Source: Amaricoccus sp.
GTDB taxonomy: Bacteria; Pseudomonadota; Alphaproteobacteria; Rhodobacterales; Rhodobacteraceae
Reading direction: 5' to 3'
Assembly: GCF_017993425.1 (NCBI RefSeq)
Contig: NZ_JAGOMQ010000006.1
Location: 1 to 64,000 of the forward strand
DNA length: 64,000 nucleotides
Shown here in pieces: positions 1 to 7,764 of the stretch. Each line of letters begins with the position of its first letter. Within the stretch, counting starts at the first letter, position 1. The position numbers and the translations under genes are program-made. The notes below the pieces were generated by a model, which saw nothing but the letters and a program-made list of their open reading frames with translations, ran no database searches and had not been told where the DNA came from.

Positions 1-2
1 GT

Positions 3-1505
3 CCAGCCTTCACCAAACTCGTCCCGATCCACGGCGGTTACGTTGGGGGCGACCATTACTTTGGTGAGCACACCGAGGACGAGCCGGAGTACTACCTTTG
101 GCATCCGGTCGCAGACAACGAACTGCTGGCTCTGCGGAAAGAGGATCGACGTCGGGTCAGGAAGGATCAGATCCTAACGCATGCCAACATTGCAGGCATT
201 CGCCACGCCCTAATCACCTTCGTAACTGCGACAGCGATCCGACGACACCAACAGAAAGTTGCCGGGAAACGTCCGGATCGCTATGCGATGATCGTTCATG
301 TCGAAACATCGCGAACCTCTCATGCCTGGCAGCATACCGTCGTCGGTGAGCTGATCGAGGCTCTTCAAGAGGCCATCGACAAGGCGCTGCCGGTTTTCGC
401 GGATTTAGTGAACAAAGCCATAGACGACCTGGCGCGCTCGGTCGAGGCTGGCGGCCTGACGATGCCCGATCGCAAGACGATTCTGAGCGAAGTTCAGAAT
501 TTTTTCAAGAAGGGAGCTGTGGCGACCGAAAAGGTAAACTCGGACAATGATGTCCAGAAGCTTCTGGACGATAACGCCGAGCTTAAACTCCGCACACCGT
601 GCAACGTGTTCATCGGCGGTCAGATTCTGGATCGCGGCATCACAGTTCCTCACCTGATCGGCTTCTACTATGGCCGATCGCCGAAACGGATGCAGCAGGA
701 CACTGTCTTGCAGCATGCCCGCATGTACGGCGCCCGTCCCCGTGAAGACCTCGCCGTGACCCGCTTCTACACCACGGGCCACAACTTCCAGGCCCTGCGC
801 TCGATTCACCAGTTCGATTCTGCCCTTCGCCACGCCTTTGAGACGGGGGCGCATGATCGGGGCGTAGCTTTCGTGGTAAAGGATCAGGCCAACCGGGTAA
901 TTCCCTGCGCCCCGAACAAGATTCTGGTGTCGGATATAGTCGCCCTCCGGCCGGGCGGTGCCCACTTGCCGGTTGGCTTTCAGACTAAGGCCAGGTCCAC
1001 CTTGGCACCGATCATGCATAAGCTTGAAAAGATCATTCCGCATCAGAAGTTGGATGCGGGTGAGATCGTCACAATCAAAACCGAAACTGCGATTGATATT
1101 ATCACGCTGATACAGGGCTGCTTCAATTTCGAGCCAGGGTATAATTTTGATTGGGAGGCATGTCGTGCCGCGATCCAGTACTTTTCGACCATCGCGCCAC
1201 CGCCTGCCGAGAAGGGTGAATGTCTAATACTAGGTGGCACTGGGCGACGGTTGAGTAGGCAGAGAGCCGGAGGCCGTTTCTCGGACGCCCCGCACACGAT
1301 GCAAGATCGCGCCGCTGTTCGAGGGATTGTCGGCCACCAACCCATTCTCGTGCTTTCGCAGCAGGATGGGCGGGAGGAAGACGGATGGCGCGGGACGCCT
1401 TTCTGGTGGCCGGTCCTGTTCGCCCCAGCTAGTGCGGCGCCAAGTGTATTCGCGTCGACTGTCCGGGACGACGGTGCCGAGCACGACGACGACATAGAGG
1501 AGTAG
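3..1505 (+). CDS. Z1 helicase-like domain protein, 5' end outside window
   Basis: An open frame enters from the left edge and reads 500 codons to TAG. Around nt 609-650 it encodes FIGGQILDRGIT, then QHARMYGAR, which match the motif V/VI-like core of the Z1 domain (PF10593). Near the end it encodes GRFSDAPHT and TPFWWPVL, usual for Z1 C-termini, so the 3' end looks natural rather than truncated. Z1 proteins are known as superfamily-2 helicase-like parts of MutL/MORC-type restriction systems, usually next to a GHKL ATPase, a cytosine methyltransferase and a Vsr nuclease. Those partners would lie left of the window. The gene is visibly less GC-rich than the chromosome to its right and ends about 350 bp from the 3' end of tRNA-Ser, which fits a transferred island. 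The family is clear; the biological role is inferred from relatives. Confidence 0.8.
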   Translation, partial: PAFTKLVPIHGGYVGGDHYFGEHTEDEPEYYLWHPVADNELLALRKEDRRRVRKDQILTHANIAGIRHALITFVTATAIRRHQQKVAGKRPDRYAMIVHVETSRTSHAWQHTVVGELIEALQEAIDKALPVFADLVNKAIDDLARSVEAGGLTMPDRKTILSEVQNFFKKGAVATEKVNSDNDVQKLLDDNAELKLRTPCNVFIGGQILDRGITVPHLIGFYYGRSPKRMQQDTVLQHARMYGARPREDLAVTRFYTTGHNFQALRSIHQFDSALRHAFETGAHDRGVAFVVKDQANRVIPCAPNKILVSDIVALRPGGAHLPVGFQTKARSTLAPIMHKLEKIIPHQKLDAGEIVTIKTETAIDIITLIQGCFNFEPGYNFDWEACRAAIQYFSTIAPPPAEKGECLILGGTGRRLSRQRAGGRFSDAPHTMQDRAAVRGIVGHQPILVLSQQDGREEDGWRGTPFWWPVLFAPASAAPSVFASTVRDDGAEHDDDIEE

Positions 1506-1801
1506 TTGCGGGATAGGTCAATTGCTGTCGCAGCCGCCGAGAGCACATACCGATACCTAGAGCGCACAGGGAGGCCCGTTGACAATCGGTTCGACGTCGG
1601 TGGCGAACGAGGCGAATGGGCCTGAGATCGGATGGGTGAACGGCAGGGAGAAAAATTGCATAAATTACAATATCTTACAGGCTCCACACCAAATCCGCGC
1701 AGTCATCAGGTCCGGAGAATATCGGCCCTGAGAGACCGCTTCCGGACCTCCCGGCGCGGGGGCCGGTGCTCAGCCCCACCCGTATAACCCCCGAAAATAA
1801 C
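1506..1801. other. Intergenic, no gene seen
   Basis: This stretch lies between the Z1 gene and the tRNA-Ser terminator. It holds a short AT-rich patch around 1650-1680 and no credible reading frame with a ribosome binding site. It may contain the end of the island that carries the Z1 gene, but no repeat of the tRNA 3' end was found in it. Confidence 0.5.
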
Positions 1802-1826
1802 GGAAAAATCCGGCCGCAGCCGGATT
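1802..1826 (-). terminator. Intrinsic terminator of tRNA-Ser
   Basis: Read on the minus strand there is an 8-bp stem AATCCGGC/GCCGGATT with a 4-nt loop, running straight into TTTTTCC. It lies 26 bp past the 3' end of the tRNA, as expected for a Rho-independent terminator of that transcript. Confidence 0.75.
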
Positions 1827-1851
1827 GGGAGAACGCTTTCGCTAGGTTAAG

Positions 1852-1941
1852 TGGCGGAGAGACAGGGATTCGAACCCTGGGTGGGGTCACCCCCACAACG
1901 GTTTTCGAGACCGCCCCGATCGACCACTCCGGCATCTCTCC
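1852..1941 (-). tRNA. tRNA-Ser(CGA)
   Basis: The reverse complement gives a 90-nt tRNA with acceptor stem GGAGAGA/TCTCTCC, anticodon loop CTCGAAA (anticodon CGA), a long class II variable arm, a GGTTCGAATCC T-arm and an encoded CCA end. The long variable arm and CGA anticodon identify serine. Serine tRNA 3' ends are common integration sites, and a foreign-looking Z1 gene lies on exactly that side. Confidence 0.95.
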
Positions 1942-2030
1942 GCTGCCCCCCTTTAGGCAACCTCGGCGGCGGCTGCAACTCCCGTCGTGAATTCTGCCGA
2001 GAGGCCAACGGAGCGGCGTCCGGCATCATA

Positions 2031-2269
2031 TCAGTTGGCACCGACGCTGCCGACCCTGAGGCACGAAACCTGTGGCATGATGGCGTCGCCGTCGGCGGAG
2101 AGGTCGGGCCTGTCCTTGGTGTGATCGAGCCCGCATGTCAGTTGGACCCGGGCTCCCCGAAACACCCTCGCTTGCGTCACGGCCGGCAGCCCGCCGGCCC
2201 GGAACGCGCCATTCAGACTTTACCTTCTCGGGAGCCTGCGCCGACGGCGCGACCTCGGAGGAGACCGAT
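2031..2269 (+). ncRNA. Candidate IS110 bridge RNA leader
   Basis: About 240 bp without a gene precede the IS110 transposase start. IS110-family elements are known to carry a long non-coding end that is transcribed as a bridge RNA pairing donor and target DNA. Visible structure: GAGCCCG (2127-2133) pairs with CGGGCTC (2149-2155) around a 15-nt loop, and GGCCGGC (2181-2187) pairs with GCCGGCC (2193-2199). The first loop contains TCAGTTGG (2138-2145), and the same eight bases occur at 2031-2038, close to where the left end of the element should lie. This fits a guide loop copying an element-flanking sequence, but eight bases can match by chance. Role and boundaries are inferred. Confidence 0.3.
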
Positions 2270-3513
2270 ATGGAGGTTCTGCATCCCCGCTGCGCCGGCC
2301 TGGACGTGCACAAGGACACCGTCGTCGCGGCGGTGCGGCTGGTCGAGGGCGACGGGTCGGTCCGGCGCGAGGTCGAGACCTTCGCGACCACGACGCCGGG
2401 GCTCCTCGCGCTCTCGGACTGGCTGGAGCGTCACGACTGCCCGGCCATCGCCATGGAGGCGACCGGCATCTACTGGCGACCCGTCTGGCAGGTGCTCGTC
2501 GAGGAAGGCCGCACCCTGGTCCTTGCCAACGCGGCGCACGTGAAGAACGTGCCCGGGCGCAAGACCGACGTCGCCGACGCGGTCTGGCTCTCCGACCTGC
2601 TCGCCCACGGCCTGATCCGCCCGAGCTTCGTGCCCGACGAGGGCACCCGCGCGATGCGCGACCTCCTGCGCACCCAGCTCAGCAACTCGTCCGCGAGCAG
2701 GCCTCCCACGTCCAGCGCATCCAGAAGACCCTCGCGGACGCCAACCTCAAGCTCGCCTCGGTCGTCACCGACATCATGGGCCAGTCGGGGCGCACCGTCC
2801 TCGACGCGCTCGCCGCCGGCGAGACCGATCCGGACCGGCTGCGCGCGCTCGTCGGGCCGCGGGTGAAGGCGAGCCCGGAATCGATCCGCGCCGCCCTGAC
2901 TGGCAGGCCCGGCCCGCACCACCGCTTCCTCCTCGGCCTGCACCTCGGCCAGACCGACGCGCTCGCCGCCGCCGTCGCCGCCATCGACGCGGAGGTGGAC
3001 CGTGACCTCGGCCCTTTCCGCGAGGCGGTCGCGCTCCTCGTCACCATCCCCGGCGTCGCTGAGCTCACAGCGGAGGTCGTCCTCTCCGAAATAGGCCTCG
3101 ACATGAGCCGCTTCCCCACCGCCGGCCACCTGATCTCCTGGGCCGGCCTCTGCCCGCGCAACGACGAGAGCGCCGGAAAGCGCCGCTCCACCCGACTGAA
3201 GAAAGGCGCCCCCTGGCTGAAGACCGCGCTCGTTCAGGCTGCTTGGGCGGCGGCGCGCAAGAAGCAGGGCGACTTCAATGCCCAGTTCCAGCGGCTTCGC
3301 GGACGTCGCGGTGCGCGCAAGGCAATCTGCGCCGTCGCCGCGTCGATCCTGACCACGATCTATCACATGCTGAACGACGGCGCCGCCTATGCAAACCTCG
3401 GACCGGACCACTTCCACAACGACAAGCCCATGATCCGGGCCAAGGCGCTCGCTCGACAGATCGAACGCCTCGGCTTCGTCTGCTCCCTCTCAACAGCTCC
3501 AGTTTCTATTTAG
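2270..3513 (+). pseudogene. IS110-family transposase, frameshifted
   Basis: The frame begins MEVLHPRCAGLDVHKDTVV, has AMEATGIYW and KTDVADA, and so shows the DEDD RuvC-like catalytic residues of IS110 transposases in its first 140 codons. After LLRT (about 2673) the family sequence continues only in another frame, as QQLVREQASHVQRIQKTL, from about 2680. The net change is +2 or -1 nucleotides. The second part carries the C-terminal Tnp_IS116/IS110 domain (IPGVAELTAEVVLSEIG, the region with the conserved serine) and ends at TAG 3511-3513. IS110 transposases are normally one uninterrupted protein, so this copy is probably inactive unless supplied in trans. The start at 2270 gives the usual N-terminus. 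Confidence 0.85.
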
Positions 3514-4148
3514 GCCTCCGCGAGGCGGGCGGGGATGAGGCCGCGGAGCGCGTTGCCGACGAGGAGGCGGCCGTGGGCGAGGTCCGGCGGGCGCAGGGTC
3601 GCCTCGCGCGCCGTGCCGGCGGCGAGGAGCTCGGCGCGCAGGACGCCGGGCAGGCAGCCGCAGGCGAGCGGAGGGGTCAGGAGGCCGGCGCCGCGGTCGA
3701 GGAAGACCGTGGTGATCGTGCCGTCGCAGACCTCGCCGCGCTCGTTGAGGAGGATCGCCTCGTCGGCGCCCCCGGCGAGGGCCGCGCGGGCCGCGTCGTG
3801 GGCGGGGCGGCGGGTGGTCTTGATCGCGAGCCAGGGATCGTCGGAGCGGAGCCGCTCCGCGGCGAGGATGACGCGCCACGGCGCGGCCGGGGGCGGCGCG
3901 GGGGCGGTCTCGACCGTCGCGGCGCCGGACAGGTCGACGAGGAGCCGCACGCGCAGCTCCCTCCCCTCCCCCGCGCCGACCTCGGCGAGGGCCGCGTCGA
4001 TCGCGCCGGGGCGGAGCGCCACGCCGAGGGCGGCGGCGCCGCGGGCGAGGCGGGCGAGATGGGCGTCGAGGCGGGAGAAGCCGGCGCCGGGGGTCCAGCG
4101 CAAGGTCTCGACCAGCCTCACGCCGGGGTGGTGGAGCACAGCCGCCAA
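3510..4148 (-). CDS. pabC: Aminodeoxychorismate lyase-like, class IV aminotransferase
   Basis: A 212-residue protein of the PLP fold-type IV family (PabC, branched-chain aminotransferase). It starts with the usual LVETLRW and FSRLDAHLARL blocks. IKTTRR holds the likely Schiff-base lysine, and GEVCDGTITTVF is the cofactor-phosphate region. With PabB it would convert aminodeoxychorismate to p-aminobenzoate and pyruvate for folate synthesis. No ATG fits. TTG at 4146-4148 has GGAGG five bases upstream and gives normal length; GTG at 4139 is an alternative. It lies downstream of pabB with a 229-bp repeat-bearing gap. Its TAA stop overlaps the stop of the IS110 transposase on the other strand, so the gene is intact but borders the insertion. 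Confidence 0.8.
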   Translation of the reverse strand: MAAVLHHPGVRLVETLRWTPGAGFSRLDAHLARLARGAAALGVALRPGAIDAALAEVGAGEGRELRVRLLVDLSGAATVETAPAPPPAAPWRVILAAERLRSDDPWLAIKTTRRPAHDAARAALAGGADEAILLNERGEVCDGTITTVFLDRGAGLLTPPLACGCLPGVLRAELLAAGTAREATLRPPDLAHGRLLVGNALRGLIPARLAEA

Positions 4149-4198
4149 CGGTTCCTCCGATCCTCCAATCCTGTCGCCATGCCATCGACCGCCGCGAA

Positions 4199-4328
4199 GG
4201 AGCAAGCGCGAGGGCCCGGCGGGGCGACGCCCCGGCCGACCCGGCCACGCGCCGGCATCCGGGCGCGCGGTCGGGCGCGCGGTTCGGCCGGGATGGAGCA
4301 ACCGCGAGGGCCCGGCGGGGCGACGCCC
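4199..4328. repeat. Two 34-bp direct repeats between pabB and pabC
   Basis: The 34 bases at 4199-4232 recur at 4295-4328 with a single mismatch, both beginning GGAGCAA and ending GCGACGCCC. The copies are 96 bp apart start to start, in the 229-bp gap between pabB and pabC. No reading frame explains them. They may be a locally duplicated structural or regulatory sequence in the operon transcript. Confidence 0.8.
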
Positions 4329-4377
4329 GATCCGGCCCGGCGGCGCGCCGGGGTCCGCAGCGGCGGCGCGCCGGGGC

Positions 4378-5490
4378 TCATGCCGGGGCGGCGAAGCGGG
4401 CTTTCCACAGGGCCTCCCGATACTCCGACCTCGCCGTCGAGTCCGCCACCACGCCGCCGCCTACCCCGAGCGTCGCCTCGCCGTCGGGGTGCAGGGTCAG
4501 GGTCCGGATCGCTACGGAAAAGTCGGCGCGGCCGTCGGGCGCGGCCCAGCCGATCGCGCCGCAATAGGCGCCGCGGGGCGCGGGCTCCAGCGCGCGGATG
4601 ATCTCCATCGCCCGGATCTTCGGCGCGCCGGTGATCGAGCCGCAGGGGAAGAGCGCACGCAGCACCCCTGCGGGACCCACCCCGGGCAGGAGGCGGCCGC
4701 GCACCTCCGACACCATCTGGTGGACCGTGGCGTAGCTCTCGACCGTGAAGAGCCGCACGGCCTCGACCGATCCCGCGACGGCGACGCGGGCGACGTCGTT
4801 GCGCATCAGGTCGACGATCATCAGGTTCTCGGCGCGGTTCTTCGGGTCGGCGGCGAGGCCGTCGCGCAGGCGGGCGTCGCGCGCCGGGTCGGGGTCGCGC
4901 GGCGCGGTGCCCTTCATCGGGCGGTTCAGCACGCCGCCGCGGCCGTCGAGGGCGAAGAAGAGCTCCGGCGAGCGGCAGACCAGCGTGGCGCCGGGCAGCG
5001 ACACCAGCCCGCCATGGCCCACCGGCTGGCGGGCGGCGAGCGCCGCGGCGATCGCCTCGGGCGCGCCGGACCAGCGGCCGCGGAGCTGCATGGTCAGGTT
5101 GACCTGATAGACGTCGCCCGCCTCGATCCAGGCCTTCGCCCGGTCGAAGGCGGCGCGGTAGGCGGCGAAGTCCCAGTCGGGCGCCAGCAGGCCGAGCCGC
5201 CCGCCGGGCGCCGCCGGGCGCGCCGGGACCGGCGGGCCGTCGAACACCCCGAGCTCGAGGAGCGGCGTGCGCCGGCGCGGCGGCAGCAGCGGCAGGAGAT
5301 GCGGCTCGAGCACGTAGCCGAGCTCGTAGGACGCGTAGCCCGCCACCCAGCGCCCCGCCGCGAGCGCCGCCTCGAGCGCGGCGAGGACGTCGGCCGCCTC
5401 GTCCGGCGCGTCGGCGCGCAGCACGGCCGACGGGGCCTCGAAGCGTGCCGGCGCGCCGTCGGGGCCGTGGTCGAGCTCGACGAAGCTCAT
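4378..5490 (-). CDS. pabB: Aminodeoxychorismate synthase component I
   Basis: A 370-residue chorismate-binding enzyme. It shows the family blocks AGDVYQVNLTMQ, RPMKGTAPRD (substrate contact), DLMRNDVARVA, and CGSITGAPKIRAMEII near the C-terminus, all needed for the ADC synthase/anthranilate synthase fold. It aminates chorismate with ammonia from a glutaminase partner (PabA, not in the window). The form is short, lacking the long N-terminal half of TrpE, as is common for alphaproteobacterial PabB. ATG at 5488-5490 overlaps the stop codon of the upstream CPBP gene by 3 bases, so the two are translationally coupled. The downstream partner is pabC. A longer open frame exists upstream but is out of register with the CPBP gene and is not real. 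Confidence 0.92.
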   Translation of the reverse strand: MSFVELDHGPDGAPARFEAPSAVLRADAPDEAADVLAALEAALAAGRWVAGYASYELGYVLEPHLLPLLPPRRRTPLLELGVFDGPPVPARPAAPGGRLGLLAPDWDFAAYRAAFDRAKAWIEAGDVYQVNLTMQLRGRWSGAPEAIAAALAARQPVGHGGLVSLPGATLVCRSPELFFALDGRGGVLNRPMKGTAPRDPDPARDARLRDGLAADPKNRAENLMIVDLMRNDVARVAVAGSVEAVRLFTVESYATVHQMVSEVRGRLLPGVGPAGVLRALFPCGSITGAPKIRAMEIIRALEPAPRGAYCGAIGWAAPDGRADFSVAIRTLTLHPDGEATLGVGGGVVADSTARSEYREALWKARFAAPA

Positions 5491-6140
5491 CCGCCCACCG
5501 CGCCGTGATAGAAGAACCGCCCGAGCCCGCTGGTGAACACCACGCCCCCGCAGACGGCGTGGAGGGCGACGGCGGTCGGGAAGCCGTGGCGGAGGTAGCC
5601 GAGCGCGAAGATCAAGCCGCCGACGGCCGAGAGGCCCACCGCCAGCCAGTTCCAGAACATCAGGTGGGCGAAGCCGAAGGCGAGCGCGTTCGCGGCCACG
5701 GCCGCCGCGGTCGAGGGGAAGAGCGCGCCGTAGCGGCGGAAGAACAGCGGCCGGAACAGGAGCTCCTGCGGCAGCGCCGACAGGAGGGGATAGAGGACGA
5801 GGATGGCGAGCCACAGCACGGGGGCGCGCCGGGGCAGCGCCAGCGCCTCGGCGGGGACGAGCGCCCAGACCAGCGCCCCGCAGGCGATGGCGGCGGCGAG
5901 GCCGACGAGCGCCGCACTTCCCCAGGGGACGGGCCCGCGCACGAGGCTCCGCCACGCGAAGCCCGGGGTCCGCGCCAGCAGGATCGCGCCCACCGCGGTC
6001 ATGGCGAAGAGCGCGGGGAAGAGCGCCGCCGGCGGCAGGGCGAAGGCCATGGCGAGCGGGGCCGCGACGAAGACCGCGAGACCCTCCGCCGCGCGCCCGA
6101 TCCCTGCCCGCGGCATGGCTTGCGTCCTGGCTTCGGTCAT
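5487..6140 (-). CDS. CPBP-family intramembrane metalloprotease
   Basis: A 217-residue, very hydrophobic protein with about six to eight membrane segments. It has the CPBP/Abi (CAAX protease-like) motifs QELLFRPLFF (ExxxR, with the first Glu of EExxxR replaced by Gln), FGFAH (FxxxH) and a third His in VALHAV. These families act on membrane substrates; the substrate here is unknown. ATG at 6138-6140 was chosen because the upstream extension is low-complexity and Pro/Arg-rich. It is first in an operon with pabB and pabC. Loss of one Glu of the EE pair may weaken metal chemistry. Confidence 0.75.
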   Translation of the reverse strand: MTEARTQAMPRAGIGRAAEGLAVFVAAPLAMAFALPPAALFPALFAMTAVGAILLARTPGFAWRSLVRGPVPWGSAALVGLAAAIACGALVWALVPAEALALPRRAPVLWLAILVLYPLLSALPQELLFRPLFFRRYGALFPSTAAAVAANALAFGFAHLMFWNWLAVGLSAVGGLIFALGYLRHGFPTAVALHAVCGGVVFTSGLGRFFYHGAVGG

Positions 6141-6284
6141 CGCTCGGCCCCGGTGGTCCCTGCCCGGCCAAGTCGCCCCGGAACGCGGCGAGGTCAAGGC
6201 CCGCACGGAGGCGCGCCGCCGGGCGGGAGAGCCGCAGCGAGGTGGGGCGGGCCCGCGTGACGGGGCGGGAGGGCCGGCGTCGCC

Positions 6285-6307
6285 CGCGGTGTTCACGCGT
6301 GAAAATT
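6285..6307. repeat. 23-bp repeat with TTCACGCGTGAA palindrome
   Basis: These 23 bases are identical to 13833-13855 and contain the perfect 12-bp palindrome TTCACGCGTGAA at 6292-6303. A strongly AT-rich tract follows directly. Similar ACGCGT-centred palindromes occur at 48606-48640 and 58133-58148. Confidence 0.8.
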
Positions 6308-6453
6308 CGGCAAGTAGTTGTTTTTGCTATATATGTTATATTGTATCATTCGTCCTTCGCAGCTCGGCGACTCCCGGCGTTATGCGAGCCTTCTCCACGG
6401 GTGGATGGCGGCTCCGGGATAGGCCCTGTGCCGAGCAGGTCATACGACACCAA

Positions 6454-6670
6454 GGCCGTGTACCCTCATGGCCAATCGCCCGCGATGCTGTCGGACGGCC
6501 CCGGGCAGATGCAGACGGGCGGCATCCCGACCATGCTTGTTTGCGCGCAAATATAATTCGAATATATTTGCAAATATTTTGAATATAAACGGTGAAAATC
6601 ATTGCACAATCATCAGCGCCGCATTTCGCGGCGCCGTTCGACTCACTTGAAGCTTGCGCCCTCCCTGCCC
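6454..6670. repeat. 217-bp intergenic module, copy A
   Basis: This aligns over its full length with 14247-14463 (same length, many substitutions). It contains CCCTCATGGCC, an AT-rich core with an imperfect hairpin (ATTCGAATAT ... ATATTTTGAAT), then GCGCCGC-ATTTC-GCGGCGC, a perfect 7-bp hairpin, and ends GCGCCCTCCCTGCCC. One frame shows partial amino-acid agreement between the copies (PSWP, DAVGR), so a decayed coding remnant is possible. No gene can be called. The rest of the gap 6141-6837 holds no recognisable gene. Confidence 0.75.
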
Positions 6671-6688
6671 CGGCCGCTCCGCGGCGAG

Positions 6689-6714
6689 CAGGTTGACATG
6701 CACATGTCAACCTG
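6689..6714. promoter_or_regulatory. 26-bp near-perfect palindrome
   Basis: CAGGTTGACATG and CATGTCAACCTG are perfect 12-bp inverted arms separated by two bases. Such a long compact dyad in a gap suggests an operator for a dimeric regulator. It lies about 120 bp past the end of the DapA-like gene and far upstream of the CPBP operon, so the controlled gene is unclear. Confidence 0.45.
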
Positions 6715-6837
6715 CGGGAGCCGTCGCGCGGCGAGACGCCGCCGCCTCGTCCTTGGCGCGACCGGAGGCCCGCCTGTCCGGGGCCTGTCGTCGCATGGGA
6801 GGGCGCAGGCGTCGTGTCGCGCCGGCGTCCCCGGTCC

Positions 6838-7764
6838 CTAGACCGCGGCGCGGCGGTCGTGCCGCGCGAGGCGGCGGAGGAGATAGTCCACCTCCTGACG
6901 GCCGGTCCCGGTCAGCGCCGGTCCGGGCTTGCGCTGCACGTCGGAGGCGATGATCCCGCGGCGCATCAGGACATACTTGCGCACGGAAAGGCCGACGGCG
7001 GGCTGCTGCTCGTAGCGGATGAGCGGCAGGTGGGCGTCGAAGAGGTCGTGGGCGGCGTCGCGCTGGCCGCGTGCGTGCAGGTCGATCAGCTCGACCAGCA
7101 TGTCGGGGAAGGCGTAGCCGGTCATCGCGCCGTCCGAGCCGCGCTCGGGCTCGAAGTCGAGGAAGAGGCCGCCGTTGGCCGTCAGGATCGAGAACGGGCG
7201 CAGCTCGCCCGCGGCCTGCCGCCTGCGCAGCGCGCTCAGCTTCTCGAGCCCGGGCCAGTCCTCGGCCTTCAGCATCACGCAGGACGGGTGCTCGGTCATG
7301 ATCCGGGCGATCAGCGGCACGGAGAGGATGACGGTCAGCGTCAGCGGATAGTCCTGCAACGCCCAGGGGACGTCGGGGCCGACGGCCTCGACGGCCTGGG
7401 CGAACCAGGCCGCGATCTGCTCGTCGCTGCGCAGGTGCGGCGCGGGGGCGATCATCACTCCGGCGGCGCCGGCGTCCATCGCGTCGCGGGCGAGGCTGCG
7501 CATCGCCGCGAAGCCGGGCGCGGAGACGCCGACGACGACCGGCACGCGCGAGCGCGCCGCCACCCGCCGGGCGATGGCGCGGGCCTCCTCCGGCTCCAGC
7601 TTCTGCGCCTCGCCCATGATGCCGAGGATGGTCATCCCCGTCGCGCCCGCCTCCTGGTAGAAGTCGGTGAGCCGGTCGACGCCGTCGAGATCGAGACGCC
7701 CGTCCGGGTGGAAGGGCGTCGCCGCGATCGGATAGACGCCCTTCGTGTCGACGCCGAAGCTCAT
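6838..7764 (-). CDS. DapA-family (DHDPS/NAL-type) aldolase
   Basis: A 308-residue TIM-barrel protein of the dihydrodipicolinate synthase/N-acetylneuraminate lyase family. It begins with the typical GVYPIAATPFHPDG. It has TGMTILGIMGEAQKL (the usual GTTGE region is altered), LQDYPLT (catalytic Tyr loop) and CVMLKAEDWPG with the Schiff-base lysine. These enzymes condense or cleave 2-keto acids. True DapA is unlikely because GTTGE is not kept. It overlaps the stop of the upstream RraA-like gene (ATGA), so the pair probably act on one keto-acid pathway; the substrate is not known. ATG at 7764 follows directly from the coupling. Confidence 0.8.
   Translation of the reverse strand: MSFGVDTKGVYPIAATPFHPDGRLDLDGVDRLTDFYQEAGATGMTILGIMGEAQKLEPEEARAIARRVAARSRVPVVVGVSAPGFAAMRSLARDAMDAGAAGVMIAPAPHLRSDEQIAAWFAQAVEAVGPDVPWALQDYPLTLTVILSVPLIARIMTEHPSCVMLKAEDWPGLEKLSALRRRQAAGELRPFSILTANGGLFLDFEPERGSDGAMTGYAFPDMLVELIDLHARGQRDAAHDLFDAHLPLIRYEQQPAVGLSVRKYVLMRRGIIASDVQRKPGPALTGTGRQEVDYLLRRLARHDRRAAV

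Larger units (their letters stand above)
2031..3513 (+). mobile_element. IS110-family insertion sequence, approximate limits
   Basis: The element consists of a structured leader and a frameshifted transposase gene, placed between tRNA-Ser and pabC. IS110 elements have no true inverted repeats and make little or no target duplication, so the ends cannot be read directly. The right end must lie very near the transposase stop codon, because the stop codon of pabC on the other strand already overlaps it at 3510-3513. The left limit given is the TCAGTTGG repeat and is only a guess. Confidence 0.5.

Noticed and set aside
1043-1687. Antisense frame opposite the Z1 gene
   Set aside because: It mirrors the real gene, whose C-terminal motifs are recognisable; composition is Ser/Arg-rich.
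1852-1941. Attachment-site duplicate of the tRNA-Ser 3' end
   Set aside because: No second copy of the tRNA 3' sequence was found in the window, so integration there is only inferred.
4378-6171. One long minus-strand frame covering pabB and the region above it
   Set aside because: Its first 230 codons are Arg/Pro-rich and antiparallel in register to the clear CPBP gene; PabB proper begins at the coupled ATG at 5490.
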